Below, piece after piece: positions 11,984 to 23,510 of a stretch of 64,000 nt of DNA; within the stretch, counting starts at the first letter, position 1, and every line of letters starts with the position of its first letter. The stretch covers positions 39,006,640-39,070,639 of the forward strand of contig NC_081411.1 of the NCBI RefSeq assembly GCF_030272615.1, given 5' to 3'. A model generated the notes under the pieces. It was not told where the DNA came from. It saw only the letters and a list, made by a program, of their open reading frames with translations, and searched no databases. Source of the stretch: Cryptomeria japonica. Taxonomy: Eukaryota > Streptophyta > Pinopsida > Cupressales > Cupressaceae. The translations under genes were made by a program, and so were the position numbers.

Positions 11984-12313
11984 TGGCAAAATGGTCAGCG
12001 CTCCCCTTGGGATTTGTGACAAGGGACTAACCGCCTCCTGTGCAATCCATATCTCTACAGTTTGTATCGGGTGTTGATAGATCGATCTTTTGATGTAACA
12101 GCAAACTGGGCCAACAAATGGTTTCAAAGCGTTGGGTCACAGGTTCGAATCCCCTCAGGTAATGCTGAGGGGGAGATTGTTGGCAAAATGGTCAGCGCTC
12201 CCCTCGGGATTCGTGACAAGGGACTAACTGCCTCCCGTGCGATCCATATCTCTAAAGTTTATATTTGGCATTGATAGATCGGTCTTTTGACGCAACGGCA
12301 AACTGGGCCAACA
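11984..12313 (+). mobile_element. TRIM/SMART-like miniature LTR element
   Basis: Two direct terminal repeats of about 136 bp lie at 11984-12116 (first three bases missing) and 12178-12313. The complete copy begins TGTTGGC and ends GCCAACA. The 61-bp interior starts AATGGTTTCAAAGCG, which resembles the initiator-Met primer-binding site ATTGGTATCAGAGCC seen in the neighbouring Copia elements. The interior ends with the purine tract GGGGGAGAT. It has no coding capacity, so mobilisation would need proteins in trans. Confidence 0.7.
12153..12173. other. Perfect hairpin in the TRIM interior
   Basis: CCCCTCAG-GTAATG-CTGAGGGG forms an 8-bp perfect stem with a 6-base loop directly before the purine tract. 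It lies immediately after GGTTCGAATCC, which matches a tRNA B-box. Confidence 0.8.
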
Positions 12314-12318
12314 TTAAC

Positions 12319-13480
12319 ATCCCAAGATCCATGTAGGGGATAAATCCTAATCCCCTCCTCTCGCGTTTTTATCACCTTTCTCAATGCGGTTTTCTACACA
12401 AATTTTCAATTTGTTTTTGATATAATGTTTTGATAATTTGTTAGTTGTCATAGGGAAAATAAATTAAAAGCTACCTTATGTCATTTCATTTTTTTAGAGG
12501 AGTAAATTTAAATTAAATGTGTCATTGTTATTGTAAAAATTGAATTTTTTATTGTAATGATTAATTTTAAAAATTAAAAAAAATTATAATTATTTGACAT
12601 AAAAATTAAATATAAATTATAAATTTTTTTAATTTTTAATTGTATAAAAAATTGGTTAAATTAATTAAAGAATAGAATTAAATGAATGCAATAATTTTCT
12701 TCCTTGATAAGAATTAATAATTTCCACATTTCCACTAATCAAATAACAAACATATTTAATGTAAGGTGAAGAGTTCATTTAATTATCCTAGGAAAGGTAT
12801 TATTTTCCTTTACACTTTTCAACACATAGGGGAAGAGCATTAGTTACCAAGTGCATGATTATTGGGAAAAATTAGGAAGGTATTTGTGCATAAGTATTGA
12901 CAATTTTAAGTCCATGGTTATTGGAGCATTTTTTAAGTAGGTATCATATGACACTTTGGAAAGTGTATTTTTTGACCTTTACATGCATTAAGATCCAAAA
13001 GGTGCCTTGTTACTATGGAATAGATACCTAGAAGCCAAAACAATAATTAGAAACAACAACAAAAAAAATCCTCAAAATAGCTATAACCACTACCCTATCC
13101 GTATGTATCCCAACTACTACCCTACCAGTATGTATCCCAACCACTACCCGTATGCATCACACAGAGATCACATTTATGTTTATGGTGTCCGTCAAATCTC
13201 ATTCTCTAGTCAATTGGTCCTTGGTCTACTGGTGAAGTTGAAATTCTCTAAATGAGCCCACCAAGGATCAAGGACAACTAGCGGACTTCATGCCCTTGCT
13301 GGACTGTGCTCGCTGGACCTCCTCAAAAAATCCAAAAAAAACCCCAAAAAAACCAATCTCTATATGCACCTTATCTAGAACTAAAAAATAAAAACTAAAA
13401 AAGAAAATCTCATTCTCTATCTGCGCCTTATCTAGACACGTGGCACGCACTCGAAATTTATAATGGGAAATGAGGATTTT
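12319..13480. other. Intergenic DNA upstream of the SDR gene
   Basis: Mostly A+T-rich. At 13080-13160 a motif of about 27 bases (ACTACCCTA..GTATGTATCCCAAC) is repeated roughly three times. It gives a Tyr/Pro-rich open frame (13007-13255) that I regard as repeat translation. No gene is recognised. Confidence 0.5.
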
Positions 13481-13488
13481 CTCTACAC

Positions 13489-13596
13489 GATGTACTTTCC
13501 TATCCTGTAAAACTTACCCTGCATAATTTACCTCCCTATCCTCTGCACAATCTACTTCCCTATCCTGTAAAACTTCCTCTGCAGAATCTACTTCAA
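13489..13596 (+). promoter_or_regulatory. Promoter/5' UTR minisatellite of the SDR gene
   Basis: Degenerate copies of CTACTTCCCTATCCTGTAAAACTT..CTGCA.AATC occur three times (near 13489, 13529 and 13550) and end just before the start codon at 13603. A TATA-like TTTATAATGG lies near 13457. The repeats are C+T-rich and could lie in the 5' UTR. Promoter function is inferred from position only. Confidence 0.45.
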
Positions 13597-13602
13597 AAAA
13601 CA

Positions 13603-14613
13603 ATGTCTACGGAAGATACAGTGGCTATTGCACAGCGAAGGTAGGGGAGCTTGTATTTGTTCATTATTTTCAAGTCTTTGATACGCAATCGTCTTAATGA
13701 AATTCTATATTACCTGCGATTTTGCTGCCCTTTTAGCTCTTAAATCTACAGAGGAGGGTATTTTTGATAACAGAAATTGTTTTTGTAGCAGAGTCCTATA
13801 TTAGATTTAATAATCTGCTGCCATGTTTATCACAGATTAGAGGGCAAGGTTGCAATAATCACAGGGGGTGCGGCAGGCATCGGAGAAGCAACAGCTCGCC
13901 TCTTCACAAAACATGGGGCCAAAGTCATAATTGCAGACATCGCGGAAGAAGCAGGAAAACACACGGCTCAATCCCTTTCTCCAATGGCGACATTCATTCA
14001 CTGTGATGTTAGCAAAGAGCAAGACGTCAGCGCAGCCGTGGATTTGGCCATGGAAATCCACGGCAAACTGGACATAATGTTTAATAACGCCGGAACAGGA
14101 GACTCCCAAAAGTCGAGCGTTGCAGAGTATGATATGCAAGAATTTGAGCGAGTGATGAATATCAATGTAAAAGGAGTAATGCACGGCATTAAGCACGCTG
14201 CTCGCGTTATGATACCCAACAAAAGGGGCTGCATAATTTCTACAGCCAGTATTGCGGGGACTTTGGGAGGAGCTGCTCCTTACGCGTACACAGCCTCAAA
14301 GCATGCCATTTTAGGGCTAACTAAAAATGGGGCGGCAGAGCTGGGGAAATATGGGATCAGAGTGAATAATGTTTCTCCTTCAGGAATTGCTACAGGTTTC
14401 ACCATGGAGTACTCCGAGGAAAAAGATAAGGCCAAGCTGGAGGCGTTCTGTGACAGCGTGGGGAACATGAAGGGGCCCACGCTTAGGGTAGACGATGTTG
14501 CAGAGGCGGCCTTGTATTTAGCGAGTGGGGAATCTAAGTATGTGAGCGGCCATAATCTTGTGGTTGATGGCGGGTCAAGCGTAGTGAACCATGAGTGGGG
14601 TTTATACCGCTAA
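13603..14613 (+). CDS. Plant short-chain dehydrogenase/reductase, two exons, 271 aa
   Basis: Exon 1 is 13603-13640 and exon 2 is 13836-14613, joined in phase 2. The 195-bp intron (13641-13835) starts GTAGGG and ends TTTATCACAG. The protein is a classical NAD(P)-dependent oxidoreductase. It has the nucleotide-binding TGGAAGIG at residues 22-29, Asp47 at the end of the second strand (suggesting NAD preference), NNAG at 96-99, Asn123, a catalytic Ser near 151 in STASIAG, and Tyr164/Lys168 in YTASK. The end NLVVDGG...W is typical of the SDR110C group, which includes secoisolariciresinol dehydrogenase, xanthoxin dehydrogenase and momilactone synthase-like enzymes. The length matches that group (about 260-280 aa). 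No signal peptide is visible, so it is probably cytosolic. The frame is intact with no stops, unlike its surroundings. The exact substrate cannot be assigned. Confidence 0.9.
13641..13835 (+). other. Intron of the SDR gene
   Basis: Donor AAG|GTAGGG and acceptor TTATCACAG|A. Using these borders joins the 12-codon first exon in frame to the Rossmann-fold start (LEGKVAIITGG). The first coding exon is too short to be seen as an ORF by itself. Confidence 0.85.
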
Positions 14614-14900
14614 TCAGATTGGATTCTTGTCTATCTCTGTGATGTCAGCATACAATGATCATATATTCTGCGCCTTATCTTGTTATGTTTAGTTAGCTGA
14701 TTGGATCAACTACTTGTACAATTTTATGGTCTTCCCTCTTTGTTTCGTGAACTGATTGGTCCAGCACTTGTAATATGGTGTACTGGCATCTTGTTAGTCT
14801 TACTTTTAGACTATCATTTATTATTACTTGTTGTTAGGCAATACTATTGTAATGAAAATTCATTTGTTGTGTATATATGGTTATTAAAAAAAATTATTTA
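14614..14900 (+). other. Probable 3' UTR of the SDR gene
   Basis: Balanced-composition sequence follows the TAA stop and includes T-rich blocks and an AATGAAAAT near 14850 that could serve as a plant near-upstream polyadenylation element. The end point is a guess. Confidence 0.4.
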
Positions 14901-16140
14901 GATCAATGAAAATCAATTATTTTTCTTTCTTTAAAATTTTTTAACTTATTTTATAGTATACATGCACATAATTTACAAAAATTATTTTTGTTGCAAATGA
15001 TTGGCTAATATTATTTTGCCTCTTATATTTTAAAAATATGTATTATATTTAAAATATTCTTTAATTTATAATCAAACTAAACTAAATTTCAATAATATTT
15101 TTTTTGGCAAAAAAGATAAATATCCATATTAATTTAATCTTTAATTTAATTTAAACATAATAATTTGTTAAATTTAATATGAAATTAAACAAATAGAAGA
15201 AGGATAAATATTATGGACTTTTCTAACAATTTATTTTAAAAAAAATTCATAATTTAAAACAAATTTAATAGTATTAATATTTTTTTATCTATAGCTTTTC
15301 ATTATTTAATTACATAAAAATAAATAATTATTTATAATTTGAATTTCTTATTTAATTTAAACATAATAATTTATCAAATTTAAAATGATATTAATCAATC
15401 TTTCTAAACAACCCACAACATTGCCTCATTAAAACATTTAATTTCTCCTTCATCCCAACCTATCTATACTTCCTTTTGATTAGTATCTTCATACTAGCAT
15501 TATCTTTGTAAACACTTTTCCCTTCAAATATCTCAAGTGTTCTAACTATTATAACCTCTTATATTTATATGTCTACTATCTATGATAATAAAATCCAAAA
15601 TAGATTAGTAGATCCTTTTCTTGTCCACTTTCCATTTACATTATAATTAGCTTGTCTTATTTTTTCAATGATAAGTAAGTAGTTATTTTTCATACCCATG
15701 GTATGTTGATCACATGAATGTACTCAATCTTTTCATTATATCTAACTTTCAATTTTCTAAGGATTAACTCGGTAACTGTAGAAACCAAGGGTTAGATGTA
15801 ACATAATCCTCATAAATTGAGAATAAAATTACCATAGAATTTTAACTTGATCTTTAACTTCCTCTTTTCTCTTGACCAAGATCGTAAGAGTATTTTTACT
15901 GTAGACCTAAACAACAAATGAAATAGGGTATTTTGTGCTCCCGTTCAAGGCTTTTCACCCATTGAACCAATGATCCTATAATCAAGGTTCCCTTACTTCA
16001 CAATTTGTCTAAGAGGACGAGGATCAAATGCTTTAGTTTGATTGTCCCTCCTACCATTACTTGGTATCATATCTCTGCAACAGACTTAAGATGAATAAGT
16101 TTTAGTGAGATTCTTGTAGGAATTAAATAATTACATTTAC
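14901..16140. other. A+T-rich intergenic DNA
   Basis: No gene, LTR or repeat unit is recognised. Confidence 0.5.
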
Positions 16141-16141
16141 A

Positions 16142-16142
<1 letters not shown>

Positions 16143-16210
<68 letters not shown>
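16143..16210. repeat. (TA)n microsatellite
   Basis: Thirty-four uninterrupted TA units. Confidence 0.95.
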
Positions 16211-16211
<1 letters not shown>

Positions 16212-17640
16212 CAAGTCACTTTTTTGTTGCATTTTCTGAAATCTTAATTAGTATACGACATTTGGACACCAAAGATCATAAAGTCTTCATCTATACACTA
16301 TAATGTAGAACCTCCACATAGCACAATTCAAATATAGTTGTTAATGTGCTATTCACCAAATATTTTATAATTATAGCCACATTAATGTTGCACTAAGAGA
16401 AGCCCTCATGTCACACAACAATGATCTAAAGTGGCCCAAAATTGCATGTACTATGATAGAGTTTATAATAGACATAAAAAATATAACTCATGCATCTAAT
16501 AGTAAAACTATTGGATGCTTGCACCATATAAATGCTATAGGACTTCTACAATTTGTAAAATAATCACTAATATATACCTAGTCAATAACAATTTAATCCT
16601 CGCATAGCAAGAAGGTTATCTACCAAAAAAATTGTAATTTATCATAGTCCAACACTATATTAGTTATATAATTAATAAAAAAATTCAATAACTATAACAA
16701 AAATTACTATTTCAACTACAAATCAAGAGGCAAGTACTTGCCACTATGTGGCACTTGTTTTATTTGTTATTATGCTTTTATTGTTTTTCTTTGCAGTCCT
16801 ACTTTTAGATTATAATTTATTTTATTTGTTATTATGCTTTGATTAATAAATAAATAAATAGTCTGTTGTTGCATTGAGAATAATCATTTTTTATGCAGTA
16901 GGATAATTTAGATGCTTCAATAATATTTTCTAATAGGAGACAATATTTTAGCATGAGATAATGATTATGGAAGTCAATTTTTTTTTTAAAAATCTAAAAG
17001 GAAAAGCCTACCATCTTATTATCTAATATTTTTTTTAAAATACTTTATAATTTTGATGGACATAGATAATAACAATCTTTAACATTTATCTCTAATTTAT
17101 TCATATTTACTATTGGAGTTCTAGTGTCTAGGCTTTTTCCCATTTACCATTTATTTAAATTTTGTTGTGCATGTTTGTCATGATACCTTTGAGAAGGATA
17201 AATAACACATACCATATGATTAGGGTATCAATATATTAGTTGAAATGTTATGTTATTCATAGGCCTTTCTCACAAAGAATTCTCTCTTGCTTTGTTCCAC
17301 AATTGTTCTTTTCCATTTTGCCTCAAATTGTTAAAAAATCCTACATCAGATTTTGGTTCTACTAATAAGTTTTTGGCTTTCAAACTCTGTGAAATACACA
17401 TGATTCTTCAATTTGTGATTTCCTCTTCCCTCTCGCGCATGCTTACTATTTTTTAAGCCATATCTTCTTAACAAGATGATATTTTTAGTTCCTTTATTTC
17501 ACCTCTATCCCAAGATGATGGTTCCAAAATAATTAATATTCAACATGGGTGACCAAATACCATCCACACAAGAGATGTAATAGAAATAATTTCTATATTG
17601 TTAGAAATAAATATTATTTATATGATACAAGGAGATTCGG
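16211..17640. other. A+T-rich intergenic DNA, nothing recognised
   Basis: No convincing frame or element. The 68-codon frame at 17250-17456 has no family resemblance. Confidence 0.5.
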
Positions 17641-17688
17641 TTGGCCCAAAAAGGATCAAATGTTGAAGGACAAGATTAAACATGTAAA

Positions 17689-18130
17689 ATGAATAGGTCA
17701 GCCTCCACCAAAGAGATTCCCCTAGAAAATCCAAAGGATGAAGTGCAAATCAAAGGGAAGTTTGGCCACATGTCAATGAACATTGGAATCCATGAAATGG
17801 GGCCCACAATCTATGAAAAGGATCTGCAAGATTCACCAATAGAAAATAGGTCCAAGCGGTTTCGAGGTTCTCAGCCAAAAAATTATCTTAGAATCCGAAA
17901 TTGATAACTTGATGAAAAATGATCCAAATTATTTGTGGGTTAGAAATAAGGAAGATGATTATGTCTTCAAGAAAAATACAAATCCACAAGATCTAGTGAG
18001 AAAATGCAAGGAAATGTAAGAAGAAATCTTGAAACTACAAAATAGAAAACAAACTGAGAAGAAATGTTTTTGGTTGATGCAAGATTGTCAAGAATCGGGA
18101 TGCTCCTACATCGAACATCTAGGGTTGTTG
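17689..18130 (+). pseudogene. Unrecognised coding fragment
   Basis: The frame 17689-17904 encodes a charged peptide (RSASTKEIPLENPKDEVQIK...). A neighbouring frame continues with codon-like sequence: ESEIDNLMKNDPNYLWVRN, then KCFWLMQDCQESGCSYIEH, which is Cys-rich. A frameshift near 17880 and a TAA near 18018 break it. Composition and peptide character look like real former coding sequence, but I do not recognise the family. It ends where the minus-strand Gypsy remnant begins. Confidence 0.35.
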
Positions 18131-18316
18131 AAAAAGTGAGTCTCACTTTGCTAGGGTCGAAGGAAAACCAAGATGGTCCACCTCTTCATGAGAAATCCAA
18201 GATGAGTCTTCAACTAGTTTGTCCTTCCATTTCACAAGATACTCCATGTACTGACTGCTCTGGGTATTACGTCCAATCCTTCCATCCAAAATTTGTTCAA
18301 TCTACTCTGGTTCCTT

Positions 18317-19489
18317 CTAGGGCAACTGTTTCTCCAAATATACAATACTATCTTCCCTAAATTCCAATTCATGATACTGATGTAGATTTGCAATGTTGAA
18401 TATAGGTGAAATACTCAAACTATTTGGTAACTCCACTTCATTTGCATTTTTGAAACTCAATTTTTTCAAGATATTGCAAGGTCTAGACTTTCTCATCTCC
18501 AACTTATTATAGGCTCCAACTAGAAATCTTTCTTTTCTCAGATACACCATCACTTCATCACCAACTTTAAATTCCTTGGGTCTTCTCTTCTCATATGCTT
18601 TCTCCTTATATTTAATGTTCATGTCCTCCAAATGTTTTTTAATTTGAATATGTAAGTCCTTCATATGATCCACAAATTCTTCTTCCTTTGCACTTCTCTT
18701 GTCTTCATTACTAATATCTCTTAATTCTGATATACCTCTAGGGTGTGCTTCAATAACAATTTCAAAAGATTCTCTTCCAGTACTCCTGTTTATTGAATTG
18801 TTGTAGGAAAAATCTACTTGTGCAAGAATAAAATCCCAACTTCCGGTCTTTTCTCCAACCAAGCATCTCAACAAATTTCCCAAGCTCCAGTTTACTACTT
18901 CTATCTGTCCATCAGTCTATGAGTGAAAAATAGAACTCAATTTCAAATCTGTCTTCATCATTTTTCAAGTGTTCGCCAAAAATAACCAACCAACTTAGTC
19001 TCTTTGTCTAAAACTATGCTCTTAGGTAATCCATGCAATCTCACCACTTCCTTGAAGAATAAGTTAGCTACATGTATTGCATATGATGTCTTCTTACTAG
19101 CTATAAAATGCACCATCTTAGAGAATCTATCCACCACCAAAAATATAGAATCATTCCCTCTATGTCTTAAGAAATCCAATTATGAAATCCATGCTTATAT
19201 CCTCCCAAGGTCTCTCTGATACTATCAAAAGTGTATACAATCCCACATTCTGACTACTACCTGTTGCAACTTGAAAAACTCTAAAACTTTGCACAAATTA
19301 ACTAACATCCTTATGAATCTGAGGCCAAAAGAAATGTTCACTCACCAATGCTACTATTTTGTCAATAATAAAGTGTCCAACTAATCCTCCATTATGCTTC
19401 TCCTTTATCAGATTCTCCCTCATAGAAATCTTAGGTATGCACAACTGAACTCCTCTGAATAACATTCCATCTTGAATGAAATAATCCAA
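18317..19489 (-). pseudogene. Gypsy integrase
   Basis: The frame 19489-19298 contains the H2C2 zinc-binding region (KEHNGGLVGHF..DK, FFWPQI). The frame 19179-18958 has the catalytic core beginning ([27 protein letters not shown]). The frame 18883-18317 continues with FSYNNSINRSTGRESFEIV and GDEVMVYLRKERF, the usual C-terminal region. Frames are broken between segments. Confidence 0.85.
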
Positions 19490-19754
19490 TCATTGCCTTC
19501 TGTCCACTATAACAGGTTCTCTACATTCTTTCCAAGGTTTATGCAAAATCTGGGTAATCAACATACAATGTTTTCAACTCTTCAAATCCTAACACTGTCA
19601 CTCACATCTCTGTTAGCAAATTCCTTCTCCTACTCAATGCATCAACTACTTTTTTTGACTTTCCACTTCTATGCTTCAACACAAAGGTGTAACTCTACCA
19701 AAACTCTACCCATCTCATATGTCTTTGATTCAACTTACTCTGACTATTTAAATA

Positions 19755-20100
19755 CTATAAGGCTTGATGATCAATATACAACACAAATTCCTTAGGTAAA
19801 AAATAATGTCTCCATTTCTTCAAGACTTGAACTATGGCATAAAATTCATGATCATACACTGAATATCTCCTTCTTGCATCATTCAATTTCTCATTGAAAT
19901 AAGCTACTACTCTCCCTTCTTGAATTAATACTACTCCAATTGCATTCCCATTTGCATCATAGTCCACTTGAAATACTTTGTTGAAATCCAGTAAAGCTAA
20001 CACACACTGCTCAGTCATCTTCTGCTTTAACAGTTCAAAAATTCTATTTTCTCTGGTGGTCCACTTGAATTCCTTCTTATCTCCTCTAATGGTCTCAGTC
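19755..20100 (-). pseudogene. Gypsy RNase H
   Basis: VDYDANGNAIGVVLIQEGR, VAYFNEKLNDARRRYSVYDHE and VLKKWRHYFLPKEFVLYIDH match the Gypsy RNase H pattern (Asp, Glu and Asp residues present). It is open from 20018 to 19755. Confidence 0.85.
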
Positions 20101-20240
20101 GTAGGACTGCAAACTAAACTAGAATTTCTGATAAACTTTTAGTAGAAACTAGCAAATCCGTGAAATAATCTAACCTCTCCAATGCTTTCTAGTGTAGGCC
20201 ATTCAACAATTGTTCTTACCTTATCAGGATCCATCTTTAA

Positions 20241-20900
20241 TTAGTTCGTAGATATCATAAATCCCAAATATAGTAGCTCTTCCTTCATGAAAGTACACTT
20301 CTTTAGATTTATCAGCATCTTCTCCTCTCTAAACCTCTGCAAAACTTGTCTTAAATGCAAGAAATGCTCCTCTTTTGCCTCATTGAAAATCAGAATGTCA
20401 TCCAAATATACAATAACAAACTTACCCAATAATCTATTCAATAGCTCATTCATCAACCTCATGAAAGTACTTGGTGCATTAGTCAATCCAAAAGGCATCA
20501 AAAACCATTCATACAATCCCTCATTTGTCTTGAATGTTTTCTTCCACTCATCTCCTTCTCTAATTCTAATCTGATGACATCCACTCTTTAATTATATCTT
20601 TGTGTAGTATTTGGCTCCACTCAAATAATCCATTACATCATCCATCCTAGGTAAAGGAAATCGGTACTTCACTATTATCTTTTTTTTTTCTAGAATCAGT
20701 ACACATCCTCCATTCTCCATTCTTCTTAGGTGTTAACACTACAGAAGGACTCAAACTCTCTCTGATCAAACCTTTCTTCAATAATTCCTACACTTGTTTA
20801 TTTAACTCTTCATTCTTTGTCAGTGTCATTCGGCGTGCATCTTTGTTAGGAAAACTAGCTCTGAGAATCAGGTCCATGCAATGGCTGATAATCCTTATAA
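20241..20900 (-). pseudogene. Gypsy reverse transcriptase
   Basis: Read on the minus strand, RFPLPRMDD, a GxHQIRI-like block and [20 protein letters not shown] lead to VYLDDILIF with the YLDD catalytic box. The block [22 protein letters not shown] follows, which is the conserved Gypsy thumb region. A stop lies in the motif A region near 20595 and the N-terminal part is frame-shifted. Confidence 0.9.
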
Positions 20901-21214
20901 GTGATCATCCATCATGAATATTATCTGAAATGATGTCTTCATACATTATCAGCAACTCCCTTATCTCCTCCAGTTTTTCTTCCTGCTCTGGGTTCTAAGT
21001 CTTCTTAGGAACTAAGGGAAAACACGCATTCTCATGTCTCATTCCATCTAGGAATTTTCTTCCCTCCACAAAATAGATTCTAGCATTCATACAAACTTCA
21101 CTCTTCAGCGGCTCCTCCAAGGGTAACAAGGATTGTTTCATCCCATTTTCTACAAGTGTATAGGATGAATAGCACATAGAACTTCATCATGATAATTTTT
21201 GGTTTTCAATTTCA

Positions 21215-21740
<526 letters not shown>

Positions 21741-21846
21741 TGATAGGAAATAATGCTTTAAAGCCACAAATAAATAATCTATTTCCTACATAACCCATGA
21801 GAGAAAAGCATGCGTACAAGCTTATATAATCACAATAATGCAAAGT

Positions 21847-23510
21847 GTAGACACCTAAAATCGTCCTTTTTAATTAAATAAATATTTTTTATTTACTTAA
21901 TTATTTTATCCAAAGTCTTCTATTAATTAGATAATTATGTATTTATTTAATTAATTAATTTATCTTCTTCTAGCCCTTTTCTCATTTAAATAAATATTTT
22001 TAGTTATTTAAAATATCTTCTCTTAAATTAAATAAATATTTTATTTATTTAATTGGTCCCACTTATTCTATTAATTAAAGAAAATTTTATTTATTTAATT
22101 AATTCATTAGATTTTTCCTCTATGACACATGCCATTTATCTCTTAAATTTCCTCTACTTACCCCCTTCATTATTCTATTATTTCTTCTACCTACCCTTTA
22201 AACTTAGTTGACTATTTATTTATTTCACCTCTTAATCTTATCCCCCCATTTTCTAAAGTGTCTTCTACATAAGAGGATACTCTTCATCGTCTACAACCCT
22301 AATCAATAAATTATTTAATCAGTACTTTATGCAATCAAAATTTCTTATGATCAAGTGACTTCACAACCAGAATCTGTTTATTGTTGAACTCCTATGCACA
22401 TATAATATCTGAGAGAAAATATATCAAACAAGATCAATGGAGATAGGAGGAAATAAAGTTTGAAACCCTACATTGCATGTGAATGGTAATATTTCTTCAT
22501 TTGTTGATTTGCATGTTCTTAGGTATCTTCATTGGTGTATGGTGAATGTTCGATTGTAGAACTAGGGTTTATTGTGGTTTGATCTTTGTGGTTTTACAAT
22601 AGTTTATCATCATCATCATTTTTTACTGTATGCATTTTGACATGCGTAATGGGACTCTTGTCCCTTTTTGTTTCTAACATTTTGTTTACAAATTTAGCTT
22701 TTTGGCGAAGTTGCAGGTCGAATTGATGATGATTGTGATTTATTGTGTGTCTGTAACTGTTCTTCTCACGTCTACATCCTGATCTCGCGTCCCTGATCTA
22801 TGTTTTAGCGTCTTTATCAATTTTGTAGGTCTCAGATCTTGAAATCATGTGTGTGCATTATATTATCATGTATGTGATCTGAAACCATGTCTGGGTTAGG
22901 TATTTCTACATTTTGTCTTTTCTTTCTATTGCATCTGCACATTTCCATAAATCGCGTCTGTGACTTATCTTATCGCGTTTCTATCCAGAAACTGTGTTTG
23001 TGCTTCCTACTGTCATGTCTGTGTTTAGATTTTTGTTTTGCAGGTTTTAGATCTTAAAATCACATCTGTGCCTAATATTTGCACATCTATGTTAGGAAAG
23101 CACATTTGTGTTCAGTATAACTGCATTTTTGTTCTCAGTTTTTCATTTTAGGGTTTTTTGATTTGGTTTTTGTCTAATCCCCTTACTTGGACTAATGAAG
23201 TGGCATAGCTATTTGTAAAAGGAGAAAACATCGCATTCTAGAAAGGCTCCCTTTCACATTTGGACTTAGATTTTTAAAATCTACCTAACTAGTGTGCTTG
23301 TAGGCAGGGGTAATTTATTAAAACTACTAATCATTTGTTGTAGGGGTAATCTAGGTGTATGTCTTTAATTTTTAGTCTAATTAGGGTCCCATCTTTTTCA
23401 TTTGGTTTTAAAGAACTTGTTTGAGGTGTTTGGTGTGCTTTACACATTTTATTTTTATAACCCTAGAGGTTATAACAAAAGTATCTTCTCCCCTCGCCTT
23501 CCATTGGATC
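21847..23510 (+). mobile_element. Putative LTR or leader of an unassigned retroelement
   Basis: Begins TGTAGACACCTAAAATCGTC, an LTR-like TG start, followed by repeated ATTAAATAAATATTT(T) blocks that are largely palindromic. A second LTR copy and a clear primer-binding site are not visible, so the right edge is a guess. It is followed by a gag-like coding region on the same strand near 24980-25890. Confidence 0.35.
22735..23125 (+). repeat. Degenerate (A/C)ATCGCGTCTGTG-like motif array
   Basis: Variants such as CGCGTCCCTGATC, TCATGTGTGTGC, ACCATGTCTGGG, TCGCGTCTGTGAC, TCATGTCTGTG, TCACATCTGTGCC and GCACATTTGTG recur every 20-60 bases. More copies occur at 24260-24490. The pattern suggests a degenerated short tandem array in an untranslated leader. 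Confidence 0.5.

Larger units (their letters stand above)
11419..12313. mobile_element. Chimeric retro-insertion: Copia LTR end, Copia integrase fragment and TRIM-like element
   Basis: One 895-bp unit bounded by TG...CA and flanked by TTAAC on both sides. It has three parts. First, 11419 to about 11507 is the reverse complement of the U5 end of a Copia B-type LTR. Second, about 11508-11983 is a plus-strand Copia integrase/linker fragment, very similar to 45421-45890. Third, 11984-12313 is a 333-bp-class TRIM-like element lacking its first three bases. The shared target duplication suggests the parts were joined before integration, most simply by template switching during reverse transcription. 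Both outer ends are U5-type ends. Confidence 0.75.
18317..21180 (-). mobile_element. Ty3/Gypsy pol remnant
   Basis: Minus-strand order: reverse transcriptase, RNase H, integrase zinc-binding (H2C2), integrase core, C-terminal region. This RT-RH-INT order is diagnostic of Ty3/Gypsy. No LTRs, primer-binding site or polypurine tract were found at the borders, and frameshifts and stops are frequent. It is an old fragment. The minus-strand frame at 21177-20995, upstream of the RT, may be linker. Confidence 0.9.

Noticed and set aside
12140-12160. Possible tRNA gene (B-box GGTTCGAATCC)
   Set aside because: The T-arm does not pair properly, no acceptor or anticodon arm can be drawn, and the segment lies between two LTR-like repeats of a TRIM-like element.
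13007-13255. 82-codon Tyr/Pro/Asn-rich frame
   Set aside because: It reflects a short imperfect tandem repeat and has no recognisable domain.
13837-14480. Minus-strand frames opposite the SDR gene (66-119 codons)
   Set aside because: They are antisense shadows of a G+C-richer coding exon. All SDR motifs are on the plus strand.
16143-16210. CRISPR-like or satellite array
   Set aside because: It is a plain TA microsatellite. No spacer-repeat structure exists anywhere in the window.
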